Notes: generated from the sequence alone by a model not told the origin. 64,000 bases of DNA from Oceanimonas aquatica (GCF_030732065.1 NZ_JAVBHX010000003.1:62001-126000); one strand, 5' to 3'. Counted from the stretch's first letter, positions 1 to 9,121 are shown. Numbers and translations: made by a program.

Positions 1-349
1 CCACCACCACAAAGTCGGGATCAATGTCGGTAATGGTAAAGCCGGCCTTGTACAACTCGTGGATCAGTGCCCCTTCACCGATGACATAGGCCTTTTCACC
101 GCTCTGGCGCTTGAGAAAGTCGGCGGTGGCCATGGCCGAGGTGTAAAAGCAGCTTTCCGGCACCTCGATGCCCGCCGAGTAAAAGCGGTTTTGCAGATCC
201 TTGGGGGTCTGTGCCGGATAGTTGGTGAGGAACAGCAGGTTCATGTCCTGCTCCAGCACGCGACGCACAAAGGCATCGGCGCCGGGAATAAGATCGTTGT
301 TGTGCAGTATGACGCCGTCAATATCACAGATCAGGTTGTTTTTTTGCAT
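1..349 (-). CDS. nagD: NagD-family HAD phosphatase (UMP phosphatase), 3' end outside window
   Basis: This is the first 116 codons of a HAD-superfamily nucleotide phosphatase; the rest lies beyond the left edge. The start ATG (349-347 on the minus strand) follows AAGGAGCACC, a strong ribosome site. HAD motif I, DIDGV, lies near residues 8-12, and the LTNYP motif (residues about 41-45) provides the second conserved HAD block. The segments FYTSAMATADFL and GEGALIHELYKAGFTITD match E. coli NagD closely. NagD is known to hydrolyse UMP and other nucleoside monophosphates in the cytoplasm. No nag operon genes are visible here, so a role in amino-sugar metabolism is not implied. Confidence 0.92.
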   Translation of the reverse strand, partial: MQKNNLICDIDGVILHNNDLIPGADAFVRRVLEQDMNLLFLTNYPAQTPKDLQNRFYSAGIEVPESCFYTSAMATADFLKRQSGEKAYVIGEGALIHELYKAGFTITDIDPDFVVV

Positions 350-439
350 TGGTGCTCCTTGTGCCGGATTCTCGTGCCGGCCTGGTTCCCACTGTGTTGC
401 CAGAATATGACAGTTTCATGACCGCGGGAATGGCTTTTG

Positions 440-1114
440 TCATTTGCCGATGCAGTCAAGCCAGCCGCCCAGGCCATTAATGCGCCGGGAAATGGCAGCC
501 GCGCGTCCTTGCACATAGGCCGAAGGCCGGCCGGCTGAAAAACGTCGGGGATTGGGCAACACTGCCGCCAGCAGGCTGGCCTGCTGGCGGTTAAGTCGGG
601 CGGCGGAGGTGTTGAACCAGGCTCGGGCGGCGGCTTCGGCGCCATAAATCCCGGGGCCGAACTCGGCAATGTTGAGATACAGGGTAAGAATGCGCTCTTT
701 GGGCAGCAGCCACTCCAGCATGGGCGTATAAAGCGCCTCCAGGGCCTTGCGGGTGTAACTGCGCCCCGGCCATAAATACAGGTTTTTGGCGGTCTGCATG
801 GTAATGGTGCTGCCGCCGCGCAGCCGGCCCCCTTCGGCGGCTTCGCTCAGCACATCGCCAAAGGCGTCCCAGTCAAAGCCGTGATGGCGGCAGAACTTGT
901 TGTCTTCCGCGGCGATCACCGCCATTTTCAGCTGATTGGAAATGCGCGAGGCGGGCTGCCAGTCCTTGTGCAGGGGTTCGCCCTCAAACAGTCTGATCAC
1001 CATCAGGGGCGTTACCGGAACGGGCACGAAGCGGTACAGCAGGGTCAGGGCCAGCGGCACCAGCAGTAACAGAATGGCCAGCCATCGCAGCAGGCGCTTA
1101 AACAGGGTGGTCAT
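440..1114 (-). CDS. mtgA: Monofunctional biosynthetic peptidoglycan transglycosylase
   Basis: This 224-aa GT51 glycosyltransferase polymerises lipid II into glycan strands at the outer face of the inner membrane. One N-terminal membrane anchor (about residues 8-28) precedes the catalytic domain. The domain carries the family signature [14 protein letters not shown] with the catalytic Glu, the [13 protein letters not shown] block, and the second catalytic-region Glu in YLNIAEFG. No transpeptidase domain follows, which separates it from class A PBPs. Length is close to E. coli MtgA (242 aa). It is divergent from the deaminase gene across a 124-bp gap that must hold both promoters. Confidence 0.95.
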   Translation of the reverse strand: MTTLFKRLLRWLAILLLLVPLALTLLYRFVPVPVTPLMVIRLFEGEPLHKDWQPASRISNQLKMAVIAAEDNKFCRHHGFDWDAFGDVLSEAAEGGRLRGGSTITMQTAKNLYLWPGRSYTRKALEALYTPMLEWLLPKERILTLYLNIAEFGPGIYGAEAAARAWFNTSAARLNRQQASLLAAVLPNPRRFSAGRPSAYVQGRAAAISRRINGLGGWLDCIGK

Positions 1115-1238
1115 GAATAGGCAATCTCTTGGTCACGGGCAGATCACGGTTTTCAAATTTGTCCCAGATGGCACCACGGCCGAAGGGGATTCTTTGTTAT
1201 CTTTAAGTAACAGGCCGGCAGAATTAAGGAGAGGTGCC

Positions 1239-2264
1239 ATGTCTGCATTTATCGAGCAACTGCCCAAGGTGGAGCTGCATCTCCACATTGAAGGCTCTCT
1301 GGAGCCAGAGCTGGTCTTTGCCCTGGCCCGGCGCAATGGTATCACCCTGAATTACGCGGATGAAAGCGCCCTGAGGGCGGCCTACGACTTCGATGATCTT
1401 CAGTCGTTCCTGGATATCTATTACGCGGGCATGAGTGTGCTGCAGACCGAGCAGGACTTTTTCGACATGACCCATGCCTACCTGCAACGGGCCCACCGCG
1501 AAAATGTGCGTCATACCGAGATATTTTTTGACCCCCAGGCCCATACCGACAGGGGTATTCCCTTTTCGGCGGTGGTTACCGGTATTCACCGGGCGCTGGA
1601 GCAGGCCCGCCACGACTGGGGCATGAGCAGCCGGCTGATCTTGTCGTTTCTGCGCCATCTGCCGGAAGAATCGGCCATTGAAACCCTGCGACAGGCCGAG
1701 CCGTTTCATGCCTTTCTCACCGGGGTGGGGCTGGACTCCGCCGAGCAGGGCAACCCGCCCGAGAAGTTTCGCCGCGCCTATGCCCTGGCCCGGGAGCAGG
1801 GCTACCGGCTGGTGGCTCACGCCGGCGAGGAAGGGCCGCCGCAATACATTCGCGATGCCCTCACGCTGCTGGGCGTGGAGCGCGTTGATCACGGCGTGGC
1901 GGCCATTGAGGATACCGCACTGATGGAAGAACTTGCCAAGGCGCGTATTCCGCTGACCGTGTGTCCGCTGTCAAATCTCAAGCTCAGGGTGGTCAATTCG
2001 ATGGCCGATCATCCCATGCAAAAATTGTTGCAGGCCGGCCTGTGCGTCACCGTGAACTCGGACGATCCGGCCTATTTTGGCGGCTACATGAACGCCAACT
2101 ATCAGGCGCTGCAACAGGGCCTTGGCATGAGCGACGGTGAACTGCTGAGGCTGGCCATGAACGGGGTGGAGGCCTGCTGGTTGTCGCCGGAAGAGAAAAC
2201 CCTGCTGTTGCACGAAATCCAGGCGCACGGAGAAAAATTCGGCGTTCGCCCCGATGCCGGCTAA
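1239..2264 (+). CDS. Adenine deaminase, adenosine-deaminase-like family
   Basis: This 341-aa TIM-barrel amidohydrolase would deaminate adenine to hypoxanthine for purine salvage. Metal and catalytic motifs are present: the HxH pair in [17 protein letters not shown] with the catalytic Glu, VDHG, and [10 protein letters not shown] near the C terminus. The segments [15 protein letters not shown] and EEGPPQYI are typical of the ADA-like adenine deaminases (Pseudomonas PA0148 type) rather than true adenosine deaminases, so adenine is the preferred substrate by inference. The start ATG follows AAGGAGAGGTGCC; an in-frame extension back to 936 crosses the divergent mtgA gene and is rejected. Automatic pipelines may call this gene add. 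Confidence 0.85.
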   Translation: MSAFIEQLPKVELHLHIEGSLEPELVFALARRNGITLNYADESALRAAYDFDDLQSFLDIYYAGMSVLQTEQDFFDMTHAYLQRAHRENVRHTEIFFDPQAHTDRGIPFSAVVTGIHRALEQARHDWGMSSRLILSFLRHLPEESAIETLRQAEPFHAFLTGVGLDSAEQGNPPEKFRRAYALAREQGYRLVAHAGEEGPPQYIRDALTLLGVERVDHGVAAIEDTALMEELAKARIPLTVCPLSNLKLRVVNSMADHPMQKLLQAGLCVTVNSDDPAYFGGYMNANYQALQQGLGMSDGELLRLAMNGVEACWLSPEEKTLLLHEIQAHGEKFGVRPDAG

Positions 2265-2319
2265 AGCTGTTCGCCCTGGCGCCGATAAGCATATCAGGGT
2301 GTAACAAGAGGCGAAGGGT

Positions 2320-3189
2320 GTGCGCAAACTCATGGCAGTAACGGGACTGGTGCTCAGCACAACGTGCTGGGCCCAGCCGCGTACCTATGTGGCCAGTCTG
2401 GATCATTCCCGCTGGCGGCTGGCCGCCGACTCGGCGGTGGAGTGTCGGCTGGAGCACGGTATTCCCGGCTTTGGTACCGGCGCTTTTGTCAGCCGTGCCG
2501 GCAAAAACGTGAACCTGGTGTTTGAGCTGAGCCCGCTCAGGGCCATGCCCCGGACCCGGCAGGCGGCACTGAGAAGCGAGTCACCCTACTGGCAGCCCGG
2601 CCGCGCGGCCAGGCCCATCAGCCAGGTGACCTTTTATCAGCAGTTCGATGCCATGGTGGAGCAGCAAAACGCCTGGATCATGCTCGACGAGCTCAGCCAG
2701 GGACGCTGGCCCACCTTTTATTTTGACGACTGGTATGCCGGTGACAAAACCACCGGCGTGGGGCTGTCGTCGGTGAACTTTCGCGCCCGCTACGCCGCCT
2801 TTCTGGACTGCCAGCACAATCTGCTGCCCTACGGCTTTGAAGACATCGCCTTCAGCGTGCTCAACTACGTGAACAACGCCGACGAGCTGACCCCGCACTC
2901 ACGCCAGCGACTGGCGATGATCGCCGACTATGTGCGTGCCGATCCCAATATCGGTGAAGTGGTGATCAACACCTATACCGACAGCTTTGGTACCGAGTTT
3001 CACAACAAGCAGTTATCGCTGTTGCGGGCCAGGGCCATCAAGGATCGCTTTCTCGAGCTGGGCCTGCCGGACACCAGCATCAGCGTGGAAGGTCACGGCG
3101 AACGCCGGCCCATTGCCGACAACAGCACCCCGGACGGGCGCAACAGCAACCGCCGGGTGGTGATAAGCCTGGGCCGGGCGCCGATCTGA
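2320..3189 (+). CDS. motY: MotY, sodium-driven flagellar motor T-ring protein
   Basis: This 289-aa secreted protein has a short signal peptide ending near CWA-Q (residue about 18). An N-terminal beta-rich half of MotY type is followed by an OmpA-like peptidoglycan-binding domain (about residues 185-285). That domain includes INTYTDSFGTEFHNKQLS and the C-terminal NSNRRVVI motif. MotY forms the periplasmic T ring that holds PomA/MotA-type stators around sodium-driven polar flagella; length matches Vibrio MotY. The GTG start at 2320 follows AAGAGGCGAAGG and gives the best signal peptide. It stands alone, 55 bp after the deaminase, as motY commonly does away from the other flagellar genes. Confidence 0.85.
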   Translation: MRKLMAVTGLVLSTTCWAQPRTYVASLDHSRWRLAADSAVECRLEHGIPGFGTGAFVSRAGKNVNLVFELSPLRAMPRTRQAALRSESPYWQPGRAARPISQVTFYQQFDAMVEQQNAWIMLDELSQGRWPTFYFDDWYAGDKTTGVGLSSVNFRARYAAFLDCQHNLLPYGFEDIAFSVLNYVNNADELTPHSRQRLAMIADYVRADPNIGEVVINTYTDSFGTEFHNKQLSLLRARAIKDRFLELGLPDTSISVEGHGERRPIADNSTPDGRNSNRRVVISLGRAPI

Positions 3190-3350
3190 CCTGGTCATTC
3201 CAGTCCCCCGAGCCGAAATCCATTCTGCAGGCCACTGTGTCTCGTTCCCGCGCTTGGCGTGGGAATGCACATATAAATCATATTCCCCCTTTTCCTTTGC
3301 GTCTCGCTTGGGTAGCTTATTGGGCCTTTTCAAATTTTCAGGGATACAAG

Positions 3351-4142
3351 ATGACCTGGTTGATGTACATGGTGCTGGGAGCCTTTGCCGGCACCCTGGC
3401 GGGACTGTTTGGCGTGGGCGGCGGCCTGATTATTGTGCCGGTGCTGATTTTCAGCTTCAATTTGCAGGGCATCGGCGGTGAGCTGGTGGCCCACATGGCG
3501 GTGGGCACCTCGCTTGCCACCATCGTGTTTACCTCGCTCAGCGCCATTCATACCCATCACGGTCGTCGCGCCATCGACTGGAAGCTGGCGGCCATGTTGT
3601 CGGCGGGCATTGTGGTGGGCGCCTGGCTGGGCGGTTATACCGCCGACAAGATGTCGGGCCTGCAGTTGCAGCGGGTGATCGGTCTGTTTGCCTGGCTGAT
3701 GTCGGCGCAGATGCTGTTTAACCTGATGCCGAGCGGCAGCGGTAAACTGCCGGGTAAACCGACACAGGTGGCCATGGGGGGCTTTATCGGCTGGGCCTCT
3801 GGCATTTTCGGCATTGGTGGCGGCTCGCTCACGGTGCCGTTTTTAAGCTGGTGTTCGGTGCCCATGCAGCGGGCGGTGGCGGTGTCGTCAGCCTGCGGTT
3901 TTCCCATCGCCCTGGTGGGGGCGCTGAGCTATGTGGTGCATGGCATGGATCAGACCACCCTGCCTGATGAGGCCTGGGGCTATGTTTATCTGCCGGCGCT
4001 GATTGGCATCAGCGTGGCCAGCATGCCCTTTGCCCGTGTGGGCGCCATTCTGGCGCACAAGCTGTCGGCGGTGGTACTGAAGCGCGCCTTTGCGGTGTTC
4101 CTGCTGCTGGTGGGCGCCAAATTCCTGTTTTTTCCGGCGTAA
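3351..4142 (+). CDS. TauE/SafE-family membrane exporter
   Basis: This 263-aa polytopic inner-membrane protein of the TauE/SafE family has about eight predicted helices. Two internally related halves carry glycine-rich loops: GLFGVGGGLIIVP near residues 18-30 and GIFGIGGGSLTVP near residues 150-162. Family members export sulfite, sulfoacetate or other organosulfur anions; the substrate here cannot be told from sequence. The ATG at 3351 is chosen because the first helix begins directly after it; an upstream in-frame extension to 3237 is low-complexity intergenic sequence. No sulfur-metabolism genes are adjacent. It is followed by a dispersed hairpin repeat. Confidence 0.85.
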   Translation: MTWLMYMVLGAFAGTLAGLFGVGGGLIIVPVLIFSFNLQGIGGELVAHMAVGTSLATIVFTSLSAIHTHHGRRAIDWKLAAMLSAGIVVGAWLGGYTADKMSGLQLQRVIGLFAWLMSAQMLFNLMPSGSGKLPGKPTQVAMGGFIGWASGIFGIGGGSLTVPFLSWCSVPMQRAVAVSSACGFPIALVGALSYVVHGMDQTTLPDEAWGYVYLPALIGISVASMPFARVGAILAHKLSAVVLKRAFAVFLLLVGAKFLFFPA

Positions 4143-4179
4143 CAACCAGCCCCTGCTGACAAACCTTCGTTTTATCTGC

Positions 4180-4246
4180 CGTCACTCCCGCGAAGGCGGG
4201 AGTCCAGTGCGATATGTCATGGACCCCCGCCTTCGCGGGGGTGACG
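4180..4246. repeat. Dispersed hairpin repeat, family A, copy 1 (compact)
   Basis: The 67-bp element has outward inverted ends: CGTCACTCCCGCGAAGGCGG on the left and its near reverse complement on the right (ending CGGGGGTGACG). Each end is itself a small hairpin. Related elements lie at 15065-15158, 39088-40507 (split by an IS) and 54352-54446. It sits between convergent genes and may also act as a transcript-ending structure. Confidence 0.75.
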
Positions 4247-4290
4247 TACTTTCCTGGAGCCCCCGGGCTTTTGGGGTTCGCTAATCGCTT

Positions 4291-4416
4291 TCAGTGCTTC
4301 GAAGGAGACTTCTCCCGCGCCGCCAGCCAGTCATCCAGCCGGGCCACGGCCCAGAGAATCAGCAGGCCAAGGGCCACCAGGCCGGCATAATTGAAGACAT
4401 GGTTCAGCCAGTTCAT
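4291..4416 (-). CDS. 41-aa single-helix membrane peptide coupled to lpxM
   Basis: The 41-codon frame starts with an ATG that overlaps the lpxM stop (TGATG), the classic arrangement for translational coupling. The product has one clear transmembrane helix (about residues 11-28, AGLVALGLLILWAVARL) and a short basic tail ending EKSPSKH. I do not recognise a family. Coupling to a lipid A acyltransferase suggests an inner-membrane helper, but that is inference. The frame ends in a run of coding-like codons rather than an early chance stop, which supports it modestly. Confidence 0.55.
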   Translation of the reverse strand: MNWLNHVFNYAGLVALGLLILWAVARLDDWLAAREKSPSKH

Positions 4417-5384
4417 CAGCGCCCCCGAATCTTGCGAATACCCGCCTCGTAACGGCCTTCCCGGCTGTCTACCTGAGTCTGAAAATACTTCAGAAACCAC
4501 ATGTACTGTTCGGGCCAGTCGCCCAGCAGGGCCTCGATTTCGGCGTTCATGGCGCGGGTGTCGGCGGTGAGATCGCGGGTGGGATAGGGCTCCATGGGCG
4601 GGCGGACGACCAGCTCATAGCGGTGCGCGTCCGTGTTATACACACTCAGCACCGGTATCACGCGGGCGCCGGTCAGTTTCACCAGCTTGGGCAGGGCGGG
4701 CAGGGTAGCCTTCATCTCGGCAAAAAAGGGCACGAAGATACTGGCATCCCGGCCGTGATCCTGATCCGGCAGGTAAAAGAAGTGCTTGCCGTCGCGAATG
4801 GTCTTGATCACCGCCTTGATGCCGGCATCGCGCTCGTAAACAATGCCGTTAAAGCGAGCCCGCTGGCGGTTGATAAACCAGTCAAACACTTCGTTCTTGG
4901 CGCTGTGCATCATGGTGCACATGGGCATGCCCAATGAGGTCAGGTACAGGCCGCCGGCGTCGATGGCCCAGGTGTGGGGGATCATAAAGATGATCTGCTT
5001 GTTCTCGGCCAGGCAGGCGTCGATATGCTCCTGGCCATGCACTTTAAAGCGCCCCTGCAGATAGTCCGGGCTGCGGGCGGTCCATTCGCCGTAGGCAAAA
5101 AAGGTCATCAGGCCGGCGCGTATGGACTGCAGTAACATGGCTTCCACTTTGTCGTCGGACAGGTCGGGAAAGCACAGACGAATGTTGGTACGGGCGATAT
5201 AGCATTGTTTTTTGGCCAGTTTTACCAGCAGGGGAGCAAACGCGCCAGCAAAGGCATCCCGGGCGCGGACCGGCAGCCAGGCCAGCAGCCACAGCAGGGC
5301 AATGGACAGCCAGGTTGGCCAGTAGCGCGGGTGCAGATAGCGGGATTTGAACTGTGCATCGTAAACGGGATCCTGCCCGGACAT
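4416..5384 (-). CDS. lpxM: Lipid A late acyltransferase, LpxM (MsbB) type
   Basis: This 322-aa inner-membrane acyltransferase of the LpxL/LpxM/LpxP family adds a secondary acyl chain (myristate in E. coli) to Kdo2-lipid A precursor. One N-terminal helix (about residues 25-42) is followed by the HX4D/E catalytic motif in MIPHTWAIDAGG and by FYLPDQDHGRDASIF, FFAEMKATLPAL and VRPPMEPYP. The LHPRYWPTWL start and the YLPDQDHG signature fit LpxM better than LpxL. The start ATG at 5384 is chosen over an upstream extension with no family similarity. The downstream 41-aa peptide overlaps its stop. Confidence 0.9.
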   Translation of the reverse strand: MSGQDPVYDAQFKSRYLHPRYWPTWLSIALLWLLAWLPVRARDAFAGAFAPLLVKLAKKQCYIARTNIRLCFPDLSDDKVEAMLLQSIRAGLMTFFAYGEWTARSPDYLQGRFKVHGQEHIDACLAENKQIIFMIPHTWAIDAGGLYLTSLGMPMCTMMHSAKNEVFDWFINRQRARFNGIVYERDAGIKAVIKTIRDGKHFFYLPDQDHGRDASIFVPFFAEMKATLPALPKLVKLTGARVIPVLSVYNTDAHRYELVVRPPMEPYPTRDLTADTRAMNAEIEALLGDWPEQYMWFLKYFQTQVDSREGRYEAGIRKIRGR

Positions 5385-5439
5385 AACATCTACCTCGAAA
5401 CCAGAAGATCGCCAAGTGTATGAAAAAACCGGCGGCAAA

Positions 5440-6213
5440 TCACCCTTGCCGGCGGGGCCGGAAATAGTCGGTGTTGTCGTAAAAGCTCGAAGCCTCGTTG
5501 GCGGGCCACCAGCCGGGAATGCCCAGCAGCGGCAATGGCCGCAGGGGACGTGGCCTGTCGAACAGCTGCCGGGTCTGTAATGCGTCACTCAGGTGCCGGT
5601 CCAGCACTCCGTATTGTTCGTTGCGTGGCAACGCAAAAAAGGCATCGGGCATGGGCAGTATCACCGCCTTGGCCGTCAGACCAATAAAGGGACTGAGTGC
5701 CAGCTCGTACAGGGCGTGGCCAAAGATAAAGGGTTGCCAGTCGTTGCCCCAGCGGCTGCGCTGTTCGAGAAACAGTTTTTGCCAGTCGTGGGCCAGCAGC
5801 AGCGCCTCAACATCGTCACCCTCGGGCACCGCCAGCACCAGGCCGCATTCATCGAAATGGGTGATGCGATCCCGGCGTGGCGTCCGTTGGCGTGCCCCAT
5901 GGGCATGAATGTCGTCCATGTGCAGCCGGTTCAGCAGTGCCTTGGTGCGGGGAAACAGATGCCAGATCATGGCACCGAAGAAGTCATGCCAGTTGGCGCT
6001 GCGGGTGGGCACTTGTCCTCGCGCCACGGCTTCTTCGTAGTAGCAGCCGAGCGCGGCAAAGGCCTCGTCATCCACAAAGCGCACCGGCAGCCCGGCGGCC
6101 AGTTCCCGGTTCAGGCTGGCGTTGGTCGGCCAGTCGGACTCATTAAATGCCACCAGACCAGCCAGCTGGCCAAGAATGGCGTTACGCGTGGTAAAATCGG
6201 GATCCCAGTTCAT
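5440..6213 (-). CDS. DUF3025 domain protein
   Basis: This 257-aa soluble protein matches the uncharacterised DUF3025 family. Recognisable features are WHDFFGAMIWHLFPRTKALLN (central; the W/DFF/FPR pattern is the family hallmark), a following HFDECGLVLAV strand, and PNEA-like proline-rich C-terminal segments. The function is unknown. I chose the ATG at 6213 because AAGGGA lies 7 bp upstream; an ATG at 6231 is possible but lacks a good ribosome site. It lies 55 bp upstream of lpxM on the same strand and may be co-transcribed. Confidence 0.8.
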   Translation of the reverse strand: MNWDPDFTTRNAILGQLAGLVAFNESDWPTNASLNRELAAGLPVRFVDDEAFAALGCYYEEAVARGQVPTRSANWHDFFGAMIWHLFPRTKALLNRLHMDDIHAHGARQRTPRRDRITHFDECGLVLAVPEGDDVEALLLAHDWQKLFLEQRSRWGNDWQPFIFGHALYELALSPFIGLTAKAVILPMPDAFFALPRNEQYGVLDRHLSDALQTRQLFDRPRPLRPLPLLGIPGWWPANEASSFYDNTDYFRPRRQG

Positions 6214-6358
6214 CGGCCGTCCCTTCAGCATAAAAGCCGCCAAGGATACTCCCGGCGAAGGGCAATGTTCAGCATAATTTTGCTGTTTTTCCTATTTTCG
6301 AGGCCGAGTGTGCTTGAGTAAACTAATGGCGACAATGGCTGACGCACGAGGAGTGCCG

Positions 6359-6871
6359 ATGAAACGGGTCATGGGAGTAATCTGGTTGATGGTTCTGTTG
6401 TTCCCTGGCGTGATGGCGCAGGCGGCAAATGGAGAAAACGTGAAAATAGAGAATAAATGGTTGCTGGGCCGGGTGGAGTGGCTGTGGCTGCCGACGCTGG
6501 AAGACAGCGTCAAGGCGCGCATTGATTCGGGGGCCAAGACCTCGTCGATGTCGGCCACCGATATTGAAGAGTTCGAGCGGGACGGCAAGGCATGGATCCG
6601 CTTTCATTTTCGCCACGACAATCATCTGGCTCAGCTGGAAGCGCCGCTCAGCCGGTATGTGAGAATTCGCCAGGCCAACAGCAAAAAGACAGATCGCCGG
6701 CCGGTGATCATGCTGCCGGTGCGGGTCGGTGATCTGGACAAGGAGGTGGAATTTACCCTCAAGGATCGTACCCGCATGCTTTACCCGGTGCTGCTGGGCC
6801 GTGAGTTCATGAACGATGATGTGCTGATTGATCCGTCACGGTTGTTTGTGCAACCCAAGCACAAACCGTAA
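6359..6871 (+). CDS. Retropepsin-like "ATP-dependent zinc protease" family protein, secreted
   Basis: This 170-aa protein belongs to the Zn_protease/RimB-like family (PF05618 type), whose members fold as retropepsin-like aspartic peptidases. The diagnostic motif ARIDSGAKTSSM (about residues 54-65) contains the DSGA active-site signature. The C-terminal LLGREFMNDDVLIDPSR block is also typical. A signal peptide (about residues 1-22, ending MAQA-A) puts it in the periplasm. The start is set by GAGGAG 5 bp upstream of ATG 6359. The family is often linked to glutamate-ligase-like RimK partners, but none is adjacent here. The substrate is unknown. Confidence 0.82.
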   Translation: MKRVMGVIWLMVLLFPGVMAQAANGENVKIENKWLLGRVEWLWLPTLEDSVKARIDSGAKTSSMSATDIEEFERDGKAWIRFHFRHDNHLAQLEAPLSRYVRIRQANSKKTDRRPVIMLPVRVGDLDKEVEFTLKDRTRMLYPVLLGREFMNDDVLIDPSRLFVQPKHKP

Positions 6872-6931
6872 GGAGAGCATAGTGACATGCCGGCATGGGG
6901 AACCGGTAGCATGGCAGCATACGACATCCAC

Positions 6932-6960
6932 AAAAAAGGCAGCCAACCGGCTGCCTTTTG
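6932..6960. terminator. Bidirectional rho-independent terminator
   Basis: An 11-bp perfect stem (AAAAGGCAGCC / GGCTGCCTTTT) has an AACC loop. Minus-strand readout ends in six T residues after the stem, so it mainly serves the NSS transporter/MetS pair. It also closes the protease-family gene from the plus strand. Confidence 0.85.
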
Positions 6961-6975
6961 CGTTACTGCTTGTGC

Positions 6976-7074
6976 TTATTGCTTGGCCTTCATGGCCCGG
7001 CGAATGCACAGGGCGGCACCGCCCCAGGTGATGCCCAGACCAATCAGCATCATGATAATGGCTCCGGTACTCAT
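6976..7074 (-). CDS. MetS-family small subunit of NSS transporter (32 aa)
   Basis: The 32-residue membrane peptide begins MSTGAIIMMLIGLGITWGG and ends in a basic cytoplasmic tail (RRAMKAKQ). The ATG overlaps the transporter stop codon (ATGA), so translation is coupled. In Corynebacterium, MetS is the small subunit needed by the NSS-type methionine/alanine transporter MetP; this peptide has the same size, topology and position. It was found by direct translation of the complementary strand and is easily missed because of its length. The strong terminator starts 16 bp beyond its stop. Confidence 0.85.
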   Translation of the reverse strand: MSTGAIIMMLIGLGITWGGAALCIRRAMKAKQ

Positions 7075-8546
7075 GCTTTCACCTCCTGCTTGCTGCTGGC
7101 GTTGATGATCACGGCCAGAACCAGCATCACCGCAATCATGCCCCAGCCGATAAACAGAATTTCGTTATCGCTGTAACCGCCGTAGTTTTCCTTGAAGGCA
7201 CCCACTATGTTGTTGAACAGGATCACCACCAGCATGGCGATGGACACAAACTTGATGCACAGCTGCCACCAGATGCCGATGGTAAACTCCGACAGCTGGT
7301 TGGCCCGCTGCTGATAATCGGACAGCTTGCACAGCCAGCCCACCAGGAACAGCTCAAGCAGACAGGAGCCCAGCAGCGCCATGTTGTTGATAAAGTGGTC
7401 CACCAGATCTAGCAGCAGCAAACCGCCTTCGGTGATGAACAGCAGGCTGACCACAAAACCGGTACCACAGAACACCACGGAGGTTTTCTGCCGGCTCCAT
7501 CCGGTTTTGTCCATCAGGCCGGTGGTCACCGCCTGGGCAATGGAAATGTGCGAGCTGATACCGGCAAACACCAGTGCCAGGAAGAACAGCGGGCCCATCA
7601 CGCCGGGGGCGGGCAGCAGGTTAATGGCTGTCGGCAGGGTCACAAAGGCCAGACCCACGCCCGAGCTCACTACGTCGGTCAGCGCCTTGTCCTGTGCCTG
7701 GGCCATGTAGCCCAGCGCACCAAAGATCATGATGCCGGCCAGCATGGAGAAGCCGCAGTTCATCAGCACCGTCATAAAGGCGTTGTTGTTGATGTCGGAC
7801 TTTTCCGGCAAAAAGCTGGCATAAGACAGCATGATGGCAAAGCCCACACTCAGGGTGAAGAAGATCTGGCCATAGGCGGCAGACCATACCTTGAGATCCC
7901 AGATCTTGCTGAAATCGGGCTCCAGCAGCCAGTTAATGCCGTTCAGGGCACCCGGCAGAAACGCGATACGGCCAATCAGCACCAGCACCAGCAGGAACAA
8001 CAGCGGCATCAGCACCTTGTTGATTTTCTCGATACCGCCCTGCACACCCCGGTAGGTGGCAATAAAGCTGGCGGCCCAGGCCAGTACCAGCGGCAGCAGC
8101 AGGTGGCTCTGAATGCCGCCCAGACTGGACGGCGAGTTGTCACCCAGCCCCAGGAACTCGCCAAAGAAGAAAGCGTTGCTGTCGTCACCCCAGCTCTGAT
8201 CAACAGCAAACCAGGCATAGGAAATGGCCCAAGCGATGACCACCACGTAATAAAAGGCGATCACGGCGCAGATCATCACCTGAAACCAGCCCAGCCATTC
8301 AAAGCGGGAGTTCAGCCGGCGCAGAACACCGGGCGCGCCGGCGCGGTATTTCTGACCCAGGGTAAACTCCAGGATCATAAAGGGAATGCCGGCGGTCAGC
8401 ATGGCAAACAGATAGGGAATAAAGAAGGCGCCACCGCCGTTCTCATAAGCCATATAGGGGAAGCGCCAGATGTTACCCAGGCCGACGGCAGAGCCGACCG
8501 CGGCCAGGATAAAACCGGTGCGGGAACCCCATTGTTCTCGTTTCAT
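7071..8546 (-). CDS. Neurotransmitter:sodium symporter family transporter
   Basis: This 491-aa inner-membrane protein has 11-12 helices. The N-terminal signature WGSRTGFILAAVGSAVGLGN is followed by IWRFPYMAYENGGGAFF, both diagnostic of the NSS/SNF family and forming its Na+ and substrate sites. Members import amino acids with sodium. The coupled 32-aa MetS-like subunit suggests a MetPS-type methionine/alanine carrier, but the substrate is not provable here. The ATG at 8546 has a GAGGAATC ribosome site upstream. It is read from a long AT-rich leader region. Confidence 0.9.
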   Translation of the reverse strand: MKREQWGSRTGFILAAVGSAVGLGNIWRFPYMAYENGGGAFFIPYLFAMLTAGIPFMILEFTLGQKYRAGAPGVLRRLNSRFEWLGWFQVMICAVIAFYYVVVIAWAISYAWFAVDQSWGDDSNAFFFGEFLGLGDNSPSSLGGIQSHLLLPLVLAWAASFIATYRGVQGGIEKINKVLMPLLFLLVLVLIGRIAFLPGALNGINWLLEPDFSKIWDLKVWSAAYGQIFFTLSVGFAIMLSYASFLPEKSDINNNAFMTVLMNCGFSMLAGIMIFGALGYMAQAQDKALTDVVSSGVGLAFVTLPTAINLLPAPGVMGPLFFLALVFAGISSHISIAQAVTTGLMDKTGWSRQKTSVVFCGTGFVVSLLFITEGGLLLLDLVDHFINNMALLGSCLLELFLVGWLCKLSDYQQRANQLSEFTIGIWWQLCIKFVSIAMLVVILFNNIVGAFKENYGGYSDNEILFIGWGMIAVMLVLAVIINASSKQEVKA

Positions 8547-9121
8547 AACGATTCCTCGGGAATTTAAAAAGAATAACTACAGGATAGTTTTACCGGGCGC
8601 AGGGTAGGGGCTGCTGACCACAAAATCAACGCGCCGATCTGCTGTGATGCAGGATTAATGCCTTATATTTAAGGGCTTGATTGAGTATGACTGGAATTAT
8701 CCATGATTTTTTATTGTTGAGTTGGTGTTATCGTCTTTGGTTTTACCATTCCGCCAGCGTATTCGTGTTTTTTGCATTTTGATAAAAATCGTCGAGCGGC
8801 GCTCAGCGTGGCAGGACTCAAGGCTGATTGCAGAATATGCAGCAGGTCCCGCTGTAACCGGCCTTTATCAAAGCATATTGCCATGTTTTGTGCATAAAAA
8901 TTCATCGGTGAGGGGGGGGCGGCTTGAAGGTATTTTTTCTCATGTTACCGTCAGTGACCGCTGTGTTTGTGAAATGTAATGCACTGGTTTTATCGCTGTT
9001 TTCTTCCTGTTTGTCAGTGATCTGCCATTAGTTTTTTTTATTTTACCGGACAGAAAAACTCGGTTGAGCCGGCCATGCCGACATCACTAAGCTGTGCGCG
9101 CATTCACTCAGGAGGCGCGTT
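8547..9121. other. 575-bp AT-rich intergenic region, no gene seen
   Basis: This gap separates the divergent NSS transporter and DUF1127 genes. It is clearly richer in A+T than its surroundings and contains a G8 tract at 8912-8919. Short frames exist (for example 8722-8979) but lack ribosome sites and plausible codon use. The last bases before 9122 form a strong AGGAGG site for the DUF1127 gene. A small RNA or a long 5' leader cannot be excluded by eye. Confidence 0.6.

Noticed and set aside
936-1238. N-terminal extension of the adenine deaminase
   Set aside because: It overlaps divergent mtgA and shows no family similarity; a strong ribosome site marks the start at 1239.
8722-8979. 85-codon frame in the long intergenic gap
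   Set aside because: Non-ATG start, no ribosome site and AT-rich non-coding composition.
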